Notes: generated by a model from the letters alone, not told the origin. Numbered from the stretch's first letter, positions 1 through 14,570 are shown. The stretch is 64,000 nucleotides of DNA from Carettochelys insculpta (GCF_033958435.1 NC_134160.1:15859001-15923000), one strand, 5' to 3'. Numbers and translations: made by a program.

Positions 1-118
1 ATCCCTGGAGGTTTTTAAGTTCTGACTGGGATGATTTAATTGGGGTTGATCCTGCTTTGGGCAGAGTGCTGGACTCGATAACCTCCTGAAGTACCTTCCA
101 GCCCTAGGATTCTATGAC
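1..118 (+). mobile_element. CR1 LINE 3' end fragment
   Basis: This is the 3' untranslated end of a CR1 LINE: GAGGTTTTTAAG, then GGGCAGAGTGCTGGACTCGA, and the terminal GGATTCTATGA. It is truncated by the left window edge. Confidence 0.85.
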
Positions 119-182
119 TCTCTGCCTGCCGCTGGCCGCTAATTCTGGGCTGGGTCTACACTTGCCTCAGAAGATCAAACGC

Positions 183-884
183 TTAGGTTTGATCTTCTGG
201 GGTGCTGTTTCGTGCATGTGTAAAATTGCACATTCTGGGGTCAACGTTTAACCCCAGAACCCCTTGTGAGCCACAAGGATTAAGGAATGCCGGCAGGAGG
301 AGCATTCCCGTCAGCATTCTGCAGGGACAGGGACCAATATCAACGGCTGCAAAATCCATTTTTGATAATGCAATTGGTGTACCTAAAATTGTGCAGCAAC
401 CGTCGATATTCAAAGTAAGTGTAGACCCAGCCCCAGAGGGTTTTCCAGGATTAACCACAGGAGTCTTACTGTCCCCTGCAGTTCTCACACTCCAGCCATC
501 TAACAGCTCGGCTCTTTCCCCTGCAGCTCCAGATAACCAGTGGCCACTAGTCCTGTTTTGCTGGCCCCTATAGGGGCAGGATCTCTTCAGGCTATCAGGT
601 ACCCTTAGGCTAGGAGGCAGCTGATCAATCATAGTGTGGGGCCCAACCCATCTCCCCTTAAAGGGGCCAGTCACCCATTAAAATGGAGTGGTCTGGGAAA
701 GGTCTGGATGGGAAGGACCCTGGATTTTGTCTTTGGATGGATTAGATTTCAGTGCTGCCACTGGGACTTCCTGGGAAATGGAGCCCAGAGGAGCAAGGAG
801 CATGGTGAATTTCCCTTCACAATTCCCGACACTTTGCTGTGCCCAGTGCTGGCTGTGCAAAGCAGCGTACCATGTTAGCCCCAA
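183..884 (-). other. Long open frames of unclear origin, possibly an old retroviral remnant
   Basis: Two minus-strand frames, 884-678 and 674-183, lie end to end in the intron downstream of the 5716-5913 exon. The second is open for 163 codons, starts with GPFKGRW-VGPHT and contains two NxT/NxS-type sequons near its C-terminus. The GxW-GPxT pattern is loosely like the end of a retroviral integrase, but I see no catalytic motif, primer site or LTR. Random open frame or other repeat is just as possible. The rest of 119-937 holds nothing I recognise. Confidence 0.2.
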
Positions 885-920
885 TGATTGTGAAACGCTG
901 CCACCCCCGCCCTGTGACTA

Positions 921-2837
<1,917 letters not shown>

Positions 2838-3005
2838 GTAACCGCTCACAGGCGGACCTAAACCTGGGACCTCTGGAGCTAAGTGCGGGCACCTCTACAG
2901 TCTGTGCCAAAAGCCAGCAGGCTCACAGCAAAGGCTGTAAAGGACACTCTTTCTGGGAGTGGGCTTGGTGCCACTCCATAGAACAGTAATAGGTGCGTGG
3001 GTTAC
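2838..3005 (-). mobile_element. tRNA-derived SINE, copy 1 of tandem pair
   Basis: On the minus strand the unit contains a tRNA-like head: degenerate box A region, then GAGGTCCCAGGTTTAGGTCC as a box B-like stretch. It is bounded by GTAAC at both ends. It aligns along its whole length with the copy at 3079-3263, including GGAGTGGCACC and CCTCTGGAGCT. Confidence 0.65.
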
Positions 3006-3078
3006 TCACTTCCTGTAGCTAAGCAAGGGCCTCCCAAGCTTCAGTGACCCAGCTGAAATCCCATACAAGCCCCCAGTT

Positions 3079-3263
3079 GTAACTGCTCACAGGTGGACTA
3101 GAACCTGGGACCTCTGGAGCTTAGTGTAGGAGCCTCTCTAGTTTGAGCTAAAAACCAGCTGCCCCTCAGCTAAGGCTGTGGAAAAAAGCTCTTTCTTTCT
3201 CTCTGTAAGCAGCCTGGGTGCCACTCCATGGGACAGTGACCCACACCCAGGTGTGTGGGTTAC
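3079..3263 (-). mobile_element. tRNA-derived SINE, copy 2 of tandem pair
   Basis: This copy has the clearer tRNA-like head on the minus strand: CTGGTTTTTAGCTCAAACTA (box A-like) followed by CCCAGGTTCTAGTCCACC (box B-like). It lies only 73 bp from copy 1 in the same orientation. The head also matches the tRNA-like unit at 45838-45909. Confidence 0.7.
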
Positions 3264-3265
3264 AA

Positions 3266-5324
3266 CTGCATGCACACGTTCAATAAAAGTGCACCTGGGA
3301 TTTTAAACCCTGCCTTGCAGCTCTCTGTTAAAACCTACCTGCTCCAGCATCTCCTGAGCAGAGAGCGTTACACTGGCAGTTATTTCTGCTTTCAGCCCAG
3401 CCGAGGACACAGTCCCAATTCCTTAAACTCCGGACACCTTTCTGCCCGCCAACAGTCACTAGCAGCCTCTGGTGCAGATAGCTACCAGACAGGGAGGTGA
3501 GTCCACACGGCTCAGCTCTTTTGCTGGCTCACATTGTGAGCATGATTTCTGAGTCAATATCTCACACACACGAAGCAGCTGCTCTCTGGGGGGCGCTTCC
3601 AGGAGCGGAGTCTGTCTGCTCTGCTCCTCAGCTGTTCACACCTCCAGCAACGCCAGCCCAGAGATGAGCTGATGTGACACATTCTATTAGCAGCACCTCC
3701 TCTGCAGCACAAGGCGCTAATGTACGATAAGGCACTGGGAAGTCAGCGGCTGGAATGTGCCAGCTTCACTCCCCCAGACATATTAGTGCCTCAGCTGCCC
3801 CCTTTTCTTCCACTCATTTCACAGCTCAGACCCATGGGAAAGGGGCCAAGCTGGTGTTTTACAGCCCTTGAAGCTGAATGCTCACGGCTCCGGCATCTGC
3901 CAGGGTGAAATTCCCGGGGTGCAGAGGACTTCCATGCGCTTTGTGATGGTTGCCTACCGGGCGGTGAATTTCACCCTACATCTTCAAGTGATTCCCCCAC
4001 CCCTCGAATACTGATCATTCTGTTATTGATTTAAAAACTGGAGGTCAATGTACCCGATCAACACTCCCCGGGTTTGTGTTTTACTCTTTCCCCACAACTC
4101 CCCATCTGTCCTTTGAAAGTAACATGGTTCTCAGAGCCTCTAATCAGTGGCTTTGGGGAGCAGCAAGTCATTGGAATAACTTTGTCCAGTGCTGCTGGCC
4201 TGGAGTACAGGCACTGACGCTGGGTGCTGCCAGCCTCCAGCATCCATGGAAAAAATATAGTGGGCGCTCAGCATGCACTGGCCACAGCTGTTCAGCAGGG
4301 CTGCTGCTCCGCTGTTTGAGAGTTAGGGCAGGTTCTTGGGAGGGCAGAGAGCAGGCAGCCAGGGGCGGGTCTGGATAGGGGCCAGGAAGAGGTAGAGTGA
4401 GGGCGGAGCCTTGGGGTGGGGGCGGAGCGCCCTGGAGAAAAATGAAAGTCAGCGCCTATAGCCCAGATCCTCAAAGGTAGGTGGGTGCCGAGCTCCTCCT
4501 GATCCCCATGGGAGGGAGACGCCTAAGTACAGCTGAGGTTATGGACTGAGGGCTCTGCAGCATTTTCAGCTCCTCGAGTGGGTTCTGTGGGTGCCACAGA
4601 TGCCAGGGTATCTACAACAGCCAGTGCCCCAAAGGTACGTCGCAGCGGAGAGGAAATGGGGGGTTTATATTTTTTTAAATAAAAAGACGAGTTTTGAAAG
4701 AATGCACAAGGCTTCTCTTGATTTTACTGGACATCCATTAAGAGCGCAGCCCCTCTTGGCCATCCCGGGGCATTGAGCTTTGCTGGGTTGGTCTGTATTG
4801 ACTGGAATCGCAGCTGCATGGTGCACATGTGAGTAGGGATCAAGAGAGACAGGCACAGAGTCCCAAAGCTGGAGGAAAAGGTCTCCTCAGGTCTGATCCA
4901 GACTTGGCTTCAGCACAGACCGGAACTGCAACCCATGGAATCCAAGCACTCCAGAACTTTGGGGAAAATTTGGATTTGGACCCAAATCCCATATCTCAGC
5001 CTCCTCCACCTTCATAACTAACACTAACCTTGTGTTTCCATAGGGGCCCCTCTCCCGTCCACAGGGAACGCCGGAAATGCAGCTGGCTCCGGGCTGCCGT
5101 GTGATGGGCATTCGGTGCTAGTGATGGTGCACAACAATGGCTAGGACAGGCAGTAACAGGCCACTGGCCGGAAGATGCTCTCAATCGGCGGCTCCGTCTC
5201 CCCTTTGCCCTGCACTGCAGGTAGCAATCTAGGAACACAGGAATTTCCCTGTGTGTGGAGTCTGGGACGGGGTTCGCTTTGCAGTAGTGTGCAAGCACAG
5301 GGGAACAAAGGGCCGGGCCACTTG
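3266..5324. other. Intron, nothing recognised
   Basis: No feature is supported here. A purine-rich, G-rich stretch at about 4320-4440 and a short AT-rich stretch near 4665 are the only compositional changes. Confidence 0.5.
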
Positions 5325-5326
5325 GG

Positions 5327-5913
<587 letters not shown>

Positions 5914-6524
5914 CTAGGGGAGAGGAACAGGGGAACACAAGCACAGAATAAGGCATTGCCTGTGTGTAGGAACTGTTCCCCAGTAGAGGGTGTTCCTGAG
6001 TCCCAGGACATGGCAGTGTTCGTTGTGAATGTTTAGAACCACTATTCAGGGTGGCCACTAGGAGACACACAGCAAGGAATTAAGGGTCTCTGAAAACAGA
6101 AAATAATGAGAATCCAGCATTTGCCTTGACCCTGGATCCCAGGTCTCTGTGACCTCTAGTGGTGTGAGCAGTGGGATGCAAGCCCCTGTCTCCAGACGGA
6201 GACCATGTCATCCAAATCAAACCATTTTCAGAGGTGTAGCACCCTCCCAACTCTTGGTGAAGTGCATGGGAGCTGCAGGTGCTCAGGACCTCTTAAAGCC
6301 AGGTTGTCTGCTCCACAGGGCAGCAACAAGAGCAAGCAGGCTTCACAGTGAAAGGGACATGTAATTCACTCAGTGTAGCACTCTGTCCTCTCCTGCAGTG
6401 GCTGGGACTCAGATGGGCTGATAAGCCTGCAGCAGCGTCAGCCTGCAGGCAGGGGCCTTTGAGGCCAGGCAATAATGCCTCAGCATTCAGATCAGAAATC
6501 TCACTTTCCTACCCCAGAGATGTC
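5914..6524. other. Intron, nothing recognised
   Basis: This is the start of the 18.9 kb intron upstream of the 5716-5913 exon in transcript order. Apart from the acceptor tract I see no feature. Confidence 0.5.
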
Positions 6525-6525
6525 T

Positions 6526-6552
6526 CACACACACACACACACACACACACAC
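6526..6552. repeat. (CA)n microsatellite
   Basis: About 13 uninterrupted CA dinucleotides. Confidence 0.95.
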
Positions 6553-6624
6553 TCCCAGAGTGTGGCATTGCATTAGAGATCTCAAAGCATTGGAGAGGGG
6601 CTGGAGTTTAGCCTTGTAACCCCT

Positions 6625-6860
6625 GTCAGATGAGGAAACTGGCCATGTTCTGCTCTCTGTCCCATCAACAAAAATCTAGTTACTACCCCAGAGTGACTCC
6701 ACATACAAAGATGTTAATGAGAGTAGAGCTGGTCTAGAGGGGTTCCCTGACTTGCCCAAGACACACCAGGGCACAGCAGAAATGAGAGCCAGGGACCCCA
6801 GCTTGTAGGGAGGCCAACCCACCCAGTTTGGCCAAAAGCCTCCCAGAATCAGGCTCTATC
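6625..6860 (-). mobile_element. Degenerate MIR SINE
   Basis: On the minus strand this shows the ancient MIR pattern. The plus strand reads CAGATGAGGAAACT and, after an interval, CCCTGACTTGCCCAAGACAC, the complements of the MIR core and tail. Confidence 0.5.
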
Positions 6861-6904
6861 TCCCAGAGGCCACTGAAGCCACGCCAGGAAATTAGACCAC
6901 TAAA

Positions 6905-7090
6905 AGTGCAGGTCATGTGGAGGGGCTAAGGTGGGCTCCCTGCCTGCTCTGGTCCGTGCCACTCCCAGAAGCGGCCAGCATGTCCCTGGGGCATGTAGGC
7001 TCCCTGTTCTGCCGCGTCCCTGGCCAATGGGAGCTGCGGAGCTGGCACTTGGGGTGGGGGCAGCGCGGGGCACATGCCTGCCTGGACACT
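6905..7090. repeat. GC-rich interspersed repeat
   Basis: Contains GGCCAATGGGAGCTGCGGAG and GAAGCGGCCAGCATGTCCCT, motifs I associate with a common sauropsid repeat. Class not assigned. Confidence 0.35.
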
Positions 7091-7339
7091 GTGGGCAGGA
7101 GGGGCAGAGGGCTGCCCAGCAGCCAGCAGGGCCAGTGTCTCCTCACTGGGCAATCGGGCACATGGAACGTGGGGTTTTTTGTGGGGATTGGATCGCACTT
7201 GTGCCCCCAGTTGATTTTTCCCAGGCTCAGTTGCCACTCACCCTACGAAGGTTCCCCACCCTGATGTGGAGCTTTCCTATAGCCTAGCTTCCATTTCTGC
7301 TGAGCTTCTGCACAGCCTGACTGATCCACCACAAAGGCT

Positions 7340-7893
7340 GCAAGGGCTGGACCAAGGCCATCCTTAAGCATACGCAGTGTGTAGGGCACTGCTACATCTG
7401 GGGCACTGGGGCTCCAACGCTAGTAAAGCCCTGTGCTGCGTATGCCTGGGGCCACCCCCACCCTCGGGCAGCCCCCAGTCCGCTGTCCCCCCACCAGCTC
7501 AGCCACCTGACCCCGTCAACCCCAATCTTCCTGCCTCCCAGACCCATCAGACCCAATCCTCCAGCCCCCTGGGCCTGCTCTGCCTCCCAGCCCCGTGGGA
7601 CCCAGTCCCCTGGCACCCGGCTCCCTGCCCTGCCCCACCCCAACCCACCCCACCCCGATTCTCTGCTCCCCCAGCCCCCCCTCCACTTGCTGGCCCACAG
7701 CAGCAGATGGCTGTGCCACTCAGTCCGCCTGTTCTCCACCAGCCTCCCTGTCCTACTCCCCCACCTCCACAGCTCCTGCCCTCTCAGCCCCACCCCATGG
7801 AGTGGATGCCCCTCCTCCCCAACCCCACAGGGGATGGAGGGTGCAGGTTCATGGGCTGCACAGGGCACCAAAAATCTTAAGGGCGGCCCTGAG
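7340..7893. mobile_element. Non-autonomous DNA transposon, hAT-like
   Basis: Imperfect inverted ends: AAGGCCATCCTTAAGCATAC at the left and CTTAAGGGCGGCCCTGAG at the right. The interior is pyrimidine-rich and proline-coding by chance in several frames. No transposase. Confidence 0.4.
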
Positions 7894-10324
7894 ATGAACT
7901 ATGCCCAGAAGGCAACAGAGACGAGGGAGAGTGCCCCAGCCAAGCACAAGGGGAAACAGTAGAAACCTCTTTACCCGAACGGGTTAACAGCCCAGCTGTG
8001 CAGACTCAAGAGGCTCAGAGAGTTTCAAACAAGCCTCCCACGTCCACGTCCTCCCACGTCCACGCGCCAGTGCAGCCCTACAAGAACAAACAAGCCCGTG
8101 TACTTCCAGAGGCTCATGGGCAGCCAGTCCACCTGAGGGAGAGAAGCTATCCCACACAGAGAAAAATCGCACCTCCCTTTCTCTAAGGGGCACGGACGGA
8201 ACACCTGGAGCGTAACAACATCGACATGTGAGCTTGGCAGCATCTTCTAGCCACTGCCAAAGGAGAGGAAGGCTCAAGCGGTGCCCACCCTTGTGGGGTA
8301 GGGGAGCAAAGCTGCTTCCCTGAACACTCCCTTCCTGGCCACGTGCCTATTTCGCTGCATTCCGGCACTTTGGCAGCACTTTGGCGGCTCACCACTTTAC
8401 AGCTCTCCCTGCTGCCATTAATTTGAACAACAAACTTTTATTCGTAATTTAATGTTCTCATAACGTTTGTGCTGAGATTTATTGCTCCAGCCCTGGGAGC
8501 CTTCTTGGGAACAACAGCAGGGCCATGTCTTTGCACAGTACGCGCTTTTATGTTGCTCCTTTGCCTCTTTGTGAGCTCCCAGGGCCTGATTCGCCTCTGC
8601 CTTGTGCCTTGTGCTGTCATTTAAAGCAGAGCAAAATGTTACCATTGTGACCCGGTTGCACGCCCACTTTGCACTGATGTGAATAAGGACAGTAGGGTCA
8701 ATACACTAGAGAATCAGGCCCTTGGAGCCGGAGGCTCACAATGTTCCAATCTCCCTCATCCCACTACAAGTGCCTTTCCTACTTTTAGACCAAAGTCATT
8801 TTAACGCGAGACTGCATCAGCCTTAACTCTGCCTCTGTCAGACCTACAGCTGTGAGCTTCCTGGGTTCCGTCTCCCCATTCCGTTGTGGCCCTGGTCTGA
8901 TCTCTTCAGTCACTCAAAGGGCCGCTCGCTTGCCTGGTTTTCACTAAGCACTGCTCTCTGCGTTGCTCACTCCCCCCTCTGACTGTCCTCCCAGCATTGC
9001 TCATCAGCTCCAGGCCTCGCTCCTGGTACCGGACCCTTCCATGATCACCAGTCCCCCCAACCTGCCCTCAGCTCCACAGGTGCCAACCTCCTCCTGGCTG
9101 CGTAAGTGCTCCACCCCATTGTGTCATGAGGCCCCAATCCTCCTCCCATTCCTTGAAAGCTCTACCCTTGTTCCCCCACTGCCCTCCGCTTGCATCTCCC
9201 TCCCGTTGTGGCTAGCGGGGGATCTTCAGTTGGAGCCCCAACGGATTCAGCACCTGTGTTCAGCCCTCTCTTCCCTCCTCTCTCTTCCACTGCGAGGGCT
9301 GGCAATTTTATCCAGGTCTTACTCTCCTGCAGCCTTGACTCCCCTTTTCTGCCCCGACCTGTCTCCTGACGGCCACCCTGAAGTCTAGGCCCGATAGCTC
9401 CTCTCGATGTGTCCAGCCATCTGCTCGAGCTGAGCGGATAAACCAGAACTGCTAATCTCCCCACCAAGATCTCCCATCCCTGCCTGCCTTGGAAACTGCA
9501 GACAATGCCATCATCTGCCTCTCACTCAGGCCCACAGTCAGGGCACCATCTTCCACTCAGTCAGTTTGCTAGGTCTTCCCAGCCAGCTATGCCTAAGTCT
9601 TGCCAATTCTTGCTGCTTAATGACACCTAGATGTGTCCTCTCCTAGCTATCCACACATAAAACTCTTGTCATCCGCGGTCTCAGGGCAGCTCCCTCCTCT
9701 CCAGGCTGGACCAAGGCCACCTTGCACAGCTCACAGCCACTCAGAATGATTCTGAAAGATCATTCTCCTGTTGCTTTGTCCCACACCACATCTCTCTTTG
9801 TAGCCCTCCCTTTCTGCAGTACATCAAACACGAGCTACAGGCTCTTTTTGTGACATTTCCCCACCCGTCCTCCCATCTCTCAGTCACTAGCTGGTCTCCA
9901 ATCAACCTCTGACCTCAGCCTCCATTTCTGACTTGCCACGTTTTCAACTGAGCCCCTTGGTGTATCCACACTCAGAAAGGAATTCGTTTTGACTCTGGTA
10001 CCCCTGGAAGACTGTATGACTAACTGGAAATCTGGTAGAACCAGGGCATGAGAAATACCATGCAAGTGGATAAACTAAGACAAGTTATTCTTGTTCAGTC
10101 TGTTTAAAACTCTTTGGAGTAGAGTGGCCTTGACTGTAAATGCATACTTAATTCCAGTGCCTAAGAAACTCTGAGGAGGATTTGCTAAAGTGTCGGTACT
10201 ACTGCCATTTCTGATAAGGACTGGAGAATCTTAGAATCACATCCCCAAGGTCTTGACTCTATGAAAAACCAAGGAAGATTTTACTTGAGATTCCTGATAT
10301 TTAGGTAACACTGCGGGGGAGGAA
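7894..10324. other. Intron, nothing recognised
   Basis: No repeat or exon could be named in this 2.4 kb stretch. A short piece at about 10325-10372 looks like a worn SINE tail. Confidence 0.45.
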
Positions 10325-10375
10325 ATATTTTTACTGGATCAACTTTTGTTAGGAGCCAGAGACAGGCTTTTGAGA

Positions 10376-10560
10376 TTACAGTGGGGTGGGGAACCTTTCC
10401 TGGGTTGGGGGGTCACTGACCCCCAGAGGAATCAGTCAGAGGCCACACAACTGAGAAAAAAAAAAAGAAAAAAGAAAAACCTCCAAACCTCCCCTTTGAG
10501 GTGGTCCCCAACTGAAAAAACAGATAAAAAAGACACTCCCTTCATTCCCCTCTCATACTA
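10376..10560. mobile_element. hAT-like fragment with A-rich interior
   Basis: Begins CAGTGGGGTGGGGAACCTTT, similar to hAT ends of the CAGNGG type, then GGGGGTCACTGACCCCC and an A-rich run. The right end was not found; CR1 sequence follows. Confidence 0.35.
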
Positions 10561-10625
10561 GCCCCAGAGCCTGGGGGACCACAGCTAGGCGATTTTGTGA
10601 GCCCCCTAGGTTCTGGAATGAGGCT

Positions 10626-10740
10626 AAATCACAGAATCCTAGGGCTGGAAGGGACCTCAGGAGGTCATCAAGTCCAGCCCCCTGCCCAAAGCAGGACCAA
10701 CCCCAGCTAAATCATCCCAGCCAGGACTATGTGAAGACGG
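10626..10740 (-). mobile_element. CR1 3' end fragment
   Basis: Plus strand reads ATCACAGAATCCTAGGGCTG, GGGACCTCAGGAGGTCATC and CATCCCAGCCAGGACTATG, the complement of the CR1 3' UTR. Confidence 0.85.
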
Positions 10741-11036
10741 GACCTAAAAACTGAAGAGTTCAGTGTGGGAGGGGCCTGCCAGGAAGCAGGCTTGAGACTT
10801 GAGGTTTGGGCAGGAGGGAGGGTGCAAGAGCAGACTGTGAGTTGGGTCTGGATGTAAGGGGGTGCATGGATGTTTTGGGGGTGCAGCATCTTGGTGATGG
10901 GGAATGGAAGCAGCAGGGACCTCGGCAGCAGCCTGCAAAATTGCTTCTCCGCTCTGCTGCCAAGCAGAGCCCGTGGGCTGGATCTGGTCCCAGCTTGCCT
11001 GAGTCCAGATCCAGATGGCAGACCAAGAAGCAATGG

Positions 11037-11600
11037 TCTGAAGTTACAGCGGGGAGAGAGAGGGGGAGGTTGGATATTAGGAAAAACTATTTCTCCAGGA
11101 GAGTTACGTCTCATGCATTACCAGGCCTGCTTTGCTTCCTTTGATGTTTGCAATTATCTCAGACAAGATACTTAACATGCACCACCCTTCACCCGCCTCC
11201 TTCAGTCCTACGTATTTGATTTGTCAGTTTTTATTGCAAATTGGTTTTGGACCTCTGTACTATGTAATTTTCAGTCTGTACTGGAAATGCTATTGATCTG
11301 AAAAAGTGGGTCTGTCCCACGAAAGCTCATCACCTAATAAATCATTTTGTTAATCTTCAAAATGTTACCTGACTGCTGGCCTTTTTTTTTTTTCCTCACC
11401 GGGAGGGTGGTGAAGCACTGGAATGAGTTACCGAGAGAGGTGGTGGAATCTCCATCCCCAGAGGTTTTTAAATCCTGGCTTGACAAAGGCTGGCTAGGAT
11501 GATTTAGTTGGGGTTGATTCTGCTTCAGGTAGCAGGGGGCTGGACTTGATGACCTCCTGAGGTCCCTTCCAGCCTTAGGATTCTATCATTCTACGAAACA
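11037..11600 (+). mobile_element. CR1 3' end split by another retroposon
   Basis: CR1 sequence runs from GAAGTTACAGCGGGGAG to GGAAAAACTATTTCTCCAGG (to about 11098). It resumes at 11393 with GGAGGGTGGTGAAGCACTGG and continues to the terminal ATTCTATC tail. The two parts are collinear in CR1, so the middle is a later insertion. Confidence 0.8.
11100..11392 (+). mobile_element. SINE-like retroposon inserted in CR1
   Basis: It ends with the motif GTGGGTCTGTCCCACGAAAG followed by CTCATCACCTAATAAAT and a T-rich tail. The same 3' module is seen at 11615-11725, 28428-28563 and 62095-62245. Family name not assigned. Confidence 0.6.
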
Positions 11601-11614
11601 GTGACAGAATGTCC

Positions 11615-11725
11615 CAGCAGAAAGAAGCAGAAATGTAGCACTTTAATGACTAACAAAATGATTTATTTGGTGATGAGCTTTCATGGGACAGACCCACTTC
11701 TTCAGATCAATTTCCAGCAGAAAGG
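11615..11725 (-). mobile_element. SINE-like retroposon, 3' module
   Basis: Complement of the same module: plus strand GTAGCACTTTAATGACTAAC, GGTGATGAGCTTTCATGGGA and CAGACCCACTTCTTCAGATC. Confidence 0.65.
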
Positions 11726-11726
11726 G

Positions 11727-13722
11727 TTAACAAATGCTACAAGAAACTACTTCAAATGAAGTGTGCAATTAACACCTCTGCAGCTGCAGGACAAAGGACA
11801 ATTAGCAGGTTACAAATTGTTGTAATGAGGCAAAAGCCAATTCTACTTAAACCCTTGTACTCCGAGTGGAGCATAGGTCACCCACAAGTCCCCTCCACTT
11901 CACTCTGTCCAGGAAAAAACCTCCGGCTGGCTCCATGAGCACCCCATTTGTTGTCCTTCAGTCTCAGTATATCTTCTCCACGTTGTCTGAGGTTTCCTCT
12001 TCTGCGGTTTCCTTGAGGATTCCATTTGAGAGCTGGACAGACTCAAGCCAATTCAGAGTAAGACTATTAGTGTCTACCAGAGTTCTGAATTTAAATTCCC
12101 ACTCTCGAAGTAAACTGGCCACCAGCAAGCTCCAGCTTACGATTAGACAAAGGTTTCTAACCAGGAGAGGCGTGGAGGTCAGAGCAGCCTTCCAAGGGGA
12201 GCAGTGGGGAAAGCTCCCCGATTTCATGAGCTTGACAGGTTTATGGAGTCGGTGGTATGATCAGACTCCCTACCATGGCATCTTGCCAGTCTGCTACTGC
12301 TTGGAACAAACATCGTCAGAGCCAGAGATGGGACTCCAGATGAGGGAGGGTGCTGTGAGTTCCTACCAGGAATTCTACCCCAGGGGCCTGGTGGGTGAGT
12401 CTTGCCCAGGTGCTCGAGGTCTAACTAATCACTTATTTTGTGTTGAGAAGACACTTTCATAGTTCAGCTTGCCAGAGAGGCTAGGTGTGGGTCGGGGGGG
12501 CGCAGGTGGCAGGATGGTCCTTCCTTCCTTCCTCTGCAGCATAGTGCAGGAGATCATGGATCCCTTGCTAGTTTAAACTAGTGGTATATGGTGGAGTGTC
12601 TGTAACCTGAAGTCCTTAAAACATGACCTGCGACTTCAGTAACTCAGCCAGAGGAACATAGTGTCAGAGGGGCAGCTGTGCTAGTCTGCAGCTTCACAGG
12701 AGTGGGATGGGTCTGTGGCCTGCAATAAGCAGAAAGTCAGATGACCACGATGGTCCCTTCTGCCCTTAAAATCTCTGAGTTCTTTGAAGGGGTCACGCAG
12801 GTTCCCTTTGAGGATGAGGTCAGACACAGAGTGATCGCTGTGAGAAAAGTGCTGGCCCATGGCTGAGCGAGCGCTCTGTGTGATCATTTTCCTAGGTGAG
12901 CCCCTCCAAGGGTGCAGTGACTGGTTTCATCCACACAGCACTTTGCGGGGATCTGATGCACTGAATGTAGGACCAGAGATCTTGACCGCGGAATTGGGGA
13001 GTGAGAGTTGATCATTGTGGCAATGGAAACATGTTGGCCAGTTTTACATCTGCTTTTCTGGCAGGGACTGGTGCTGCTTTGAGCTGGGGTGCACGCTGGG
13101 CACCTTGCTTCAGCTGATGAGCTTGGCAAGGCTGGGGGTTGGTTGAGGCCAAAAGGGGAGGCTCCCCAGTCCCCCAGTTTCATCACCAGAAGCACAGTGC
13201 CCTCTGTTGGAGAACCCCTGCTCTGCCCTGCTGCTCTGCTCTGTGCTCCCAGCAGTCTCCTTTGCGGTTGCAGAATCCCTGAGCTTTTCCACCTGTCAGG
13301 ATGTGTCTGACATGCACCCAGCTGCAAGCCAGGCAGCAGCACTCCAAAGCTTCACATAAGCCCATGGCCTGGATCTGGCCCCAGTGTGCCTGAGAGCTGT
13401 CGTGCCAGGGGAGGCTGGCCATAGATCTGTGACAGGCACCAACACACAGCAATGACTGCAGCTGGCTGCTGGAAATGGGCCCGGCAAGCTACTAGCTGCT
13501 GGTTTCTCAAACCCATTAAGATACCCAAAATTAATGTACCGCTGATGCTGCCAACTCTCCAGGCTGCTGCCTTGTCGTGTCTACCAGTGCTACCAGAGGG
13601 CTGTGAATGTTCAGCTCTCCACGTGCTCAATTCCCTCAGCTGCTCTTCTACAGCACCAGCACAAACTGGGTAATTACTGAGTATTAATTAACTGGTTCTT
13701 TATGATGGTCAGTGTAAGTAAC
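11727..13722. other. Intron with one short CR1-like tail
   Basis: At 12720-12795 the motif AGATGACCACGATGGTCCCT resembles a CR1/SINE 3' tail. The rest (11727-12719 and 12796-13722) shows nothing I can name. Confidence 0.45.
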
Positions 13723-13790
13723 CAAGATCTAAGGGTGCCTCTCCCTGCAAACAGAAACCTCCTCTGGGCCCACAGGAAATGTCAGCATGC
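13723..13790 (+). repeat. Direct repeat copy A
   Basis: Matches 15415-15485 in the same orientation (shared AAGATCTAA, GCCTCTCCCT, CCTGGGC-type runs, GGAAATG). Origin unknown. Confidence 0.65.
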
Positions 13791-14570
13791 GTAGGATCTC
13801 CCTGGGGCAGGGCTGGGCAAGGATTTTGGGAGGTGGCCGCTCACTCCACGCTGCTGGCAAGTGGCCAAGAGCTGCACTGTCCTATGGAGGGGTGCAGGAT
13901 CTGGGACGGAGGCTGGGTGCAGAAGGGAGCTCGGGGCAGGGACTCGGTTGCAGGAGAGGCTGTGAGGTCTGAGAGGGAGTGTTGGGGAGGAAGGGGTTGG
14001 TGATCTGGGGCAGGAGATTGGAGCCAACAGCCACCGTGAGCCTGGGGATAAGGTGTGCGTGTGGGGCCCACTTGGTGCCCCAGAAGGGGGGCGCCTCAGG
14101 TGGAAGGGGTGGGTGGGGCTGAGGGCGGTGAGGCCTTAGCCTGCGGTGGAGCACAGTGCTGGGCCCTTCCGCAGCCCACAGAGCAGTGAACTGCACTTCA
14201 GTCTGTTTCGAAGGGGCCTGTGTATCCAGCTCCAGCTGCTGCTGCACGAGCAGGGGCGGTGACCAGGAGGTCTAGGCCCCTTTGAAATGCCAGGCCCTGT
14301 GCAACTGCCTGCCTTGCCACACCCTCCCACCACCAGCCAGTCTGCGGCAGAGTATTGGGGTGCAGGGTTTGGGAGGGGGATGGGCTCAGGAGGAATCCGG
14401 CCTGGGGGAGGGGCTCAGGAGAGGAATCTGGCCCGGGGGAGGGGCACAGGAATCGGTGCAGGCTCTGGGAGCGGGGTGGGATGCGGTGCCAGATGCAGGC
14501 TCTGGCGTGGAGGCACAGGTATCTCTTGGGCAGGTAGCCCAGCCCAAAGGCTCTCTGCCCTGAGGGAGGG
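13791..14570. repeat. GC-rich, G-rich degenerate repeat
   Basis: Repeated GGGTGCAG, GGGGCTCAGGA and GGGAGGGGCT words, like the interior of the hAT-type repeat at 25605-27057. Ends in a (GGGA)n run at about 14565-14582. Long chance open frames occur on both strands. Confidence 0.4.

Noticed and set aside
7392..7880. Proline-rich plus frame and Gly/Trp-rich minus frame of about 160 codons
   Set aside because: Chance frames over a C-rich transposon interior.
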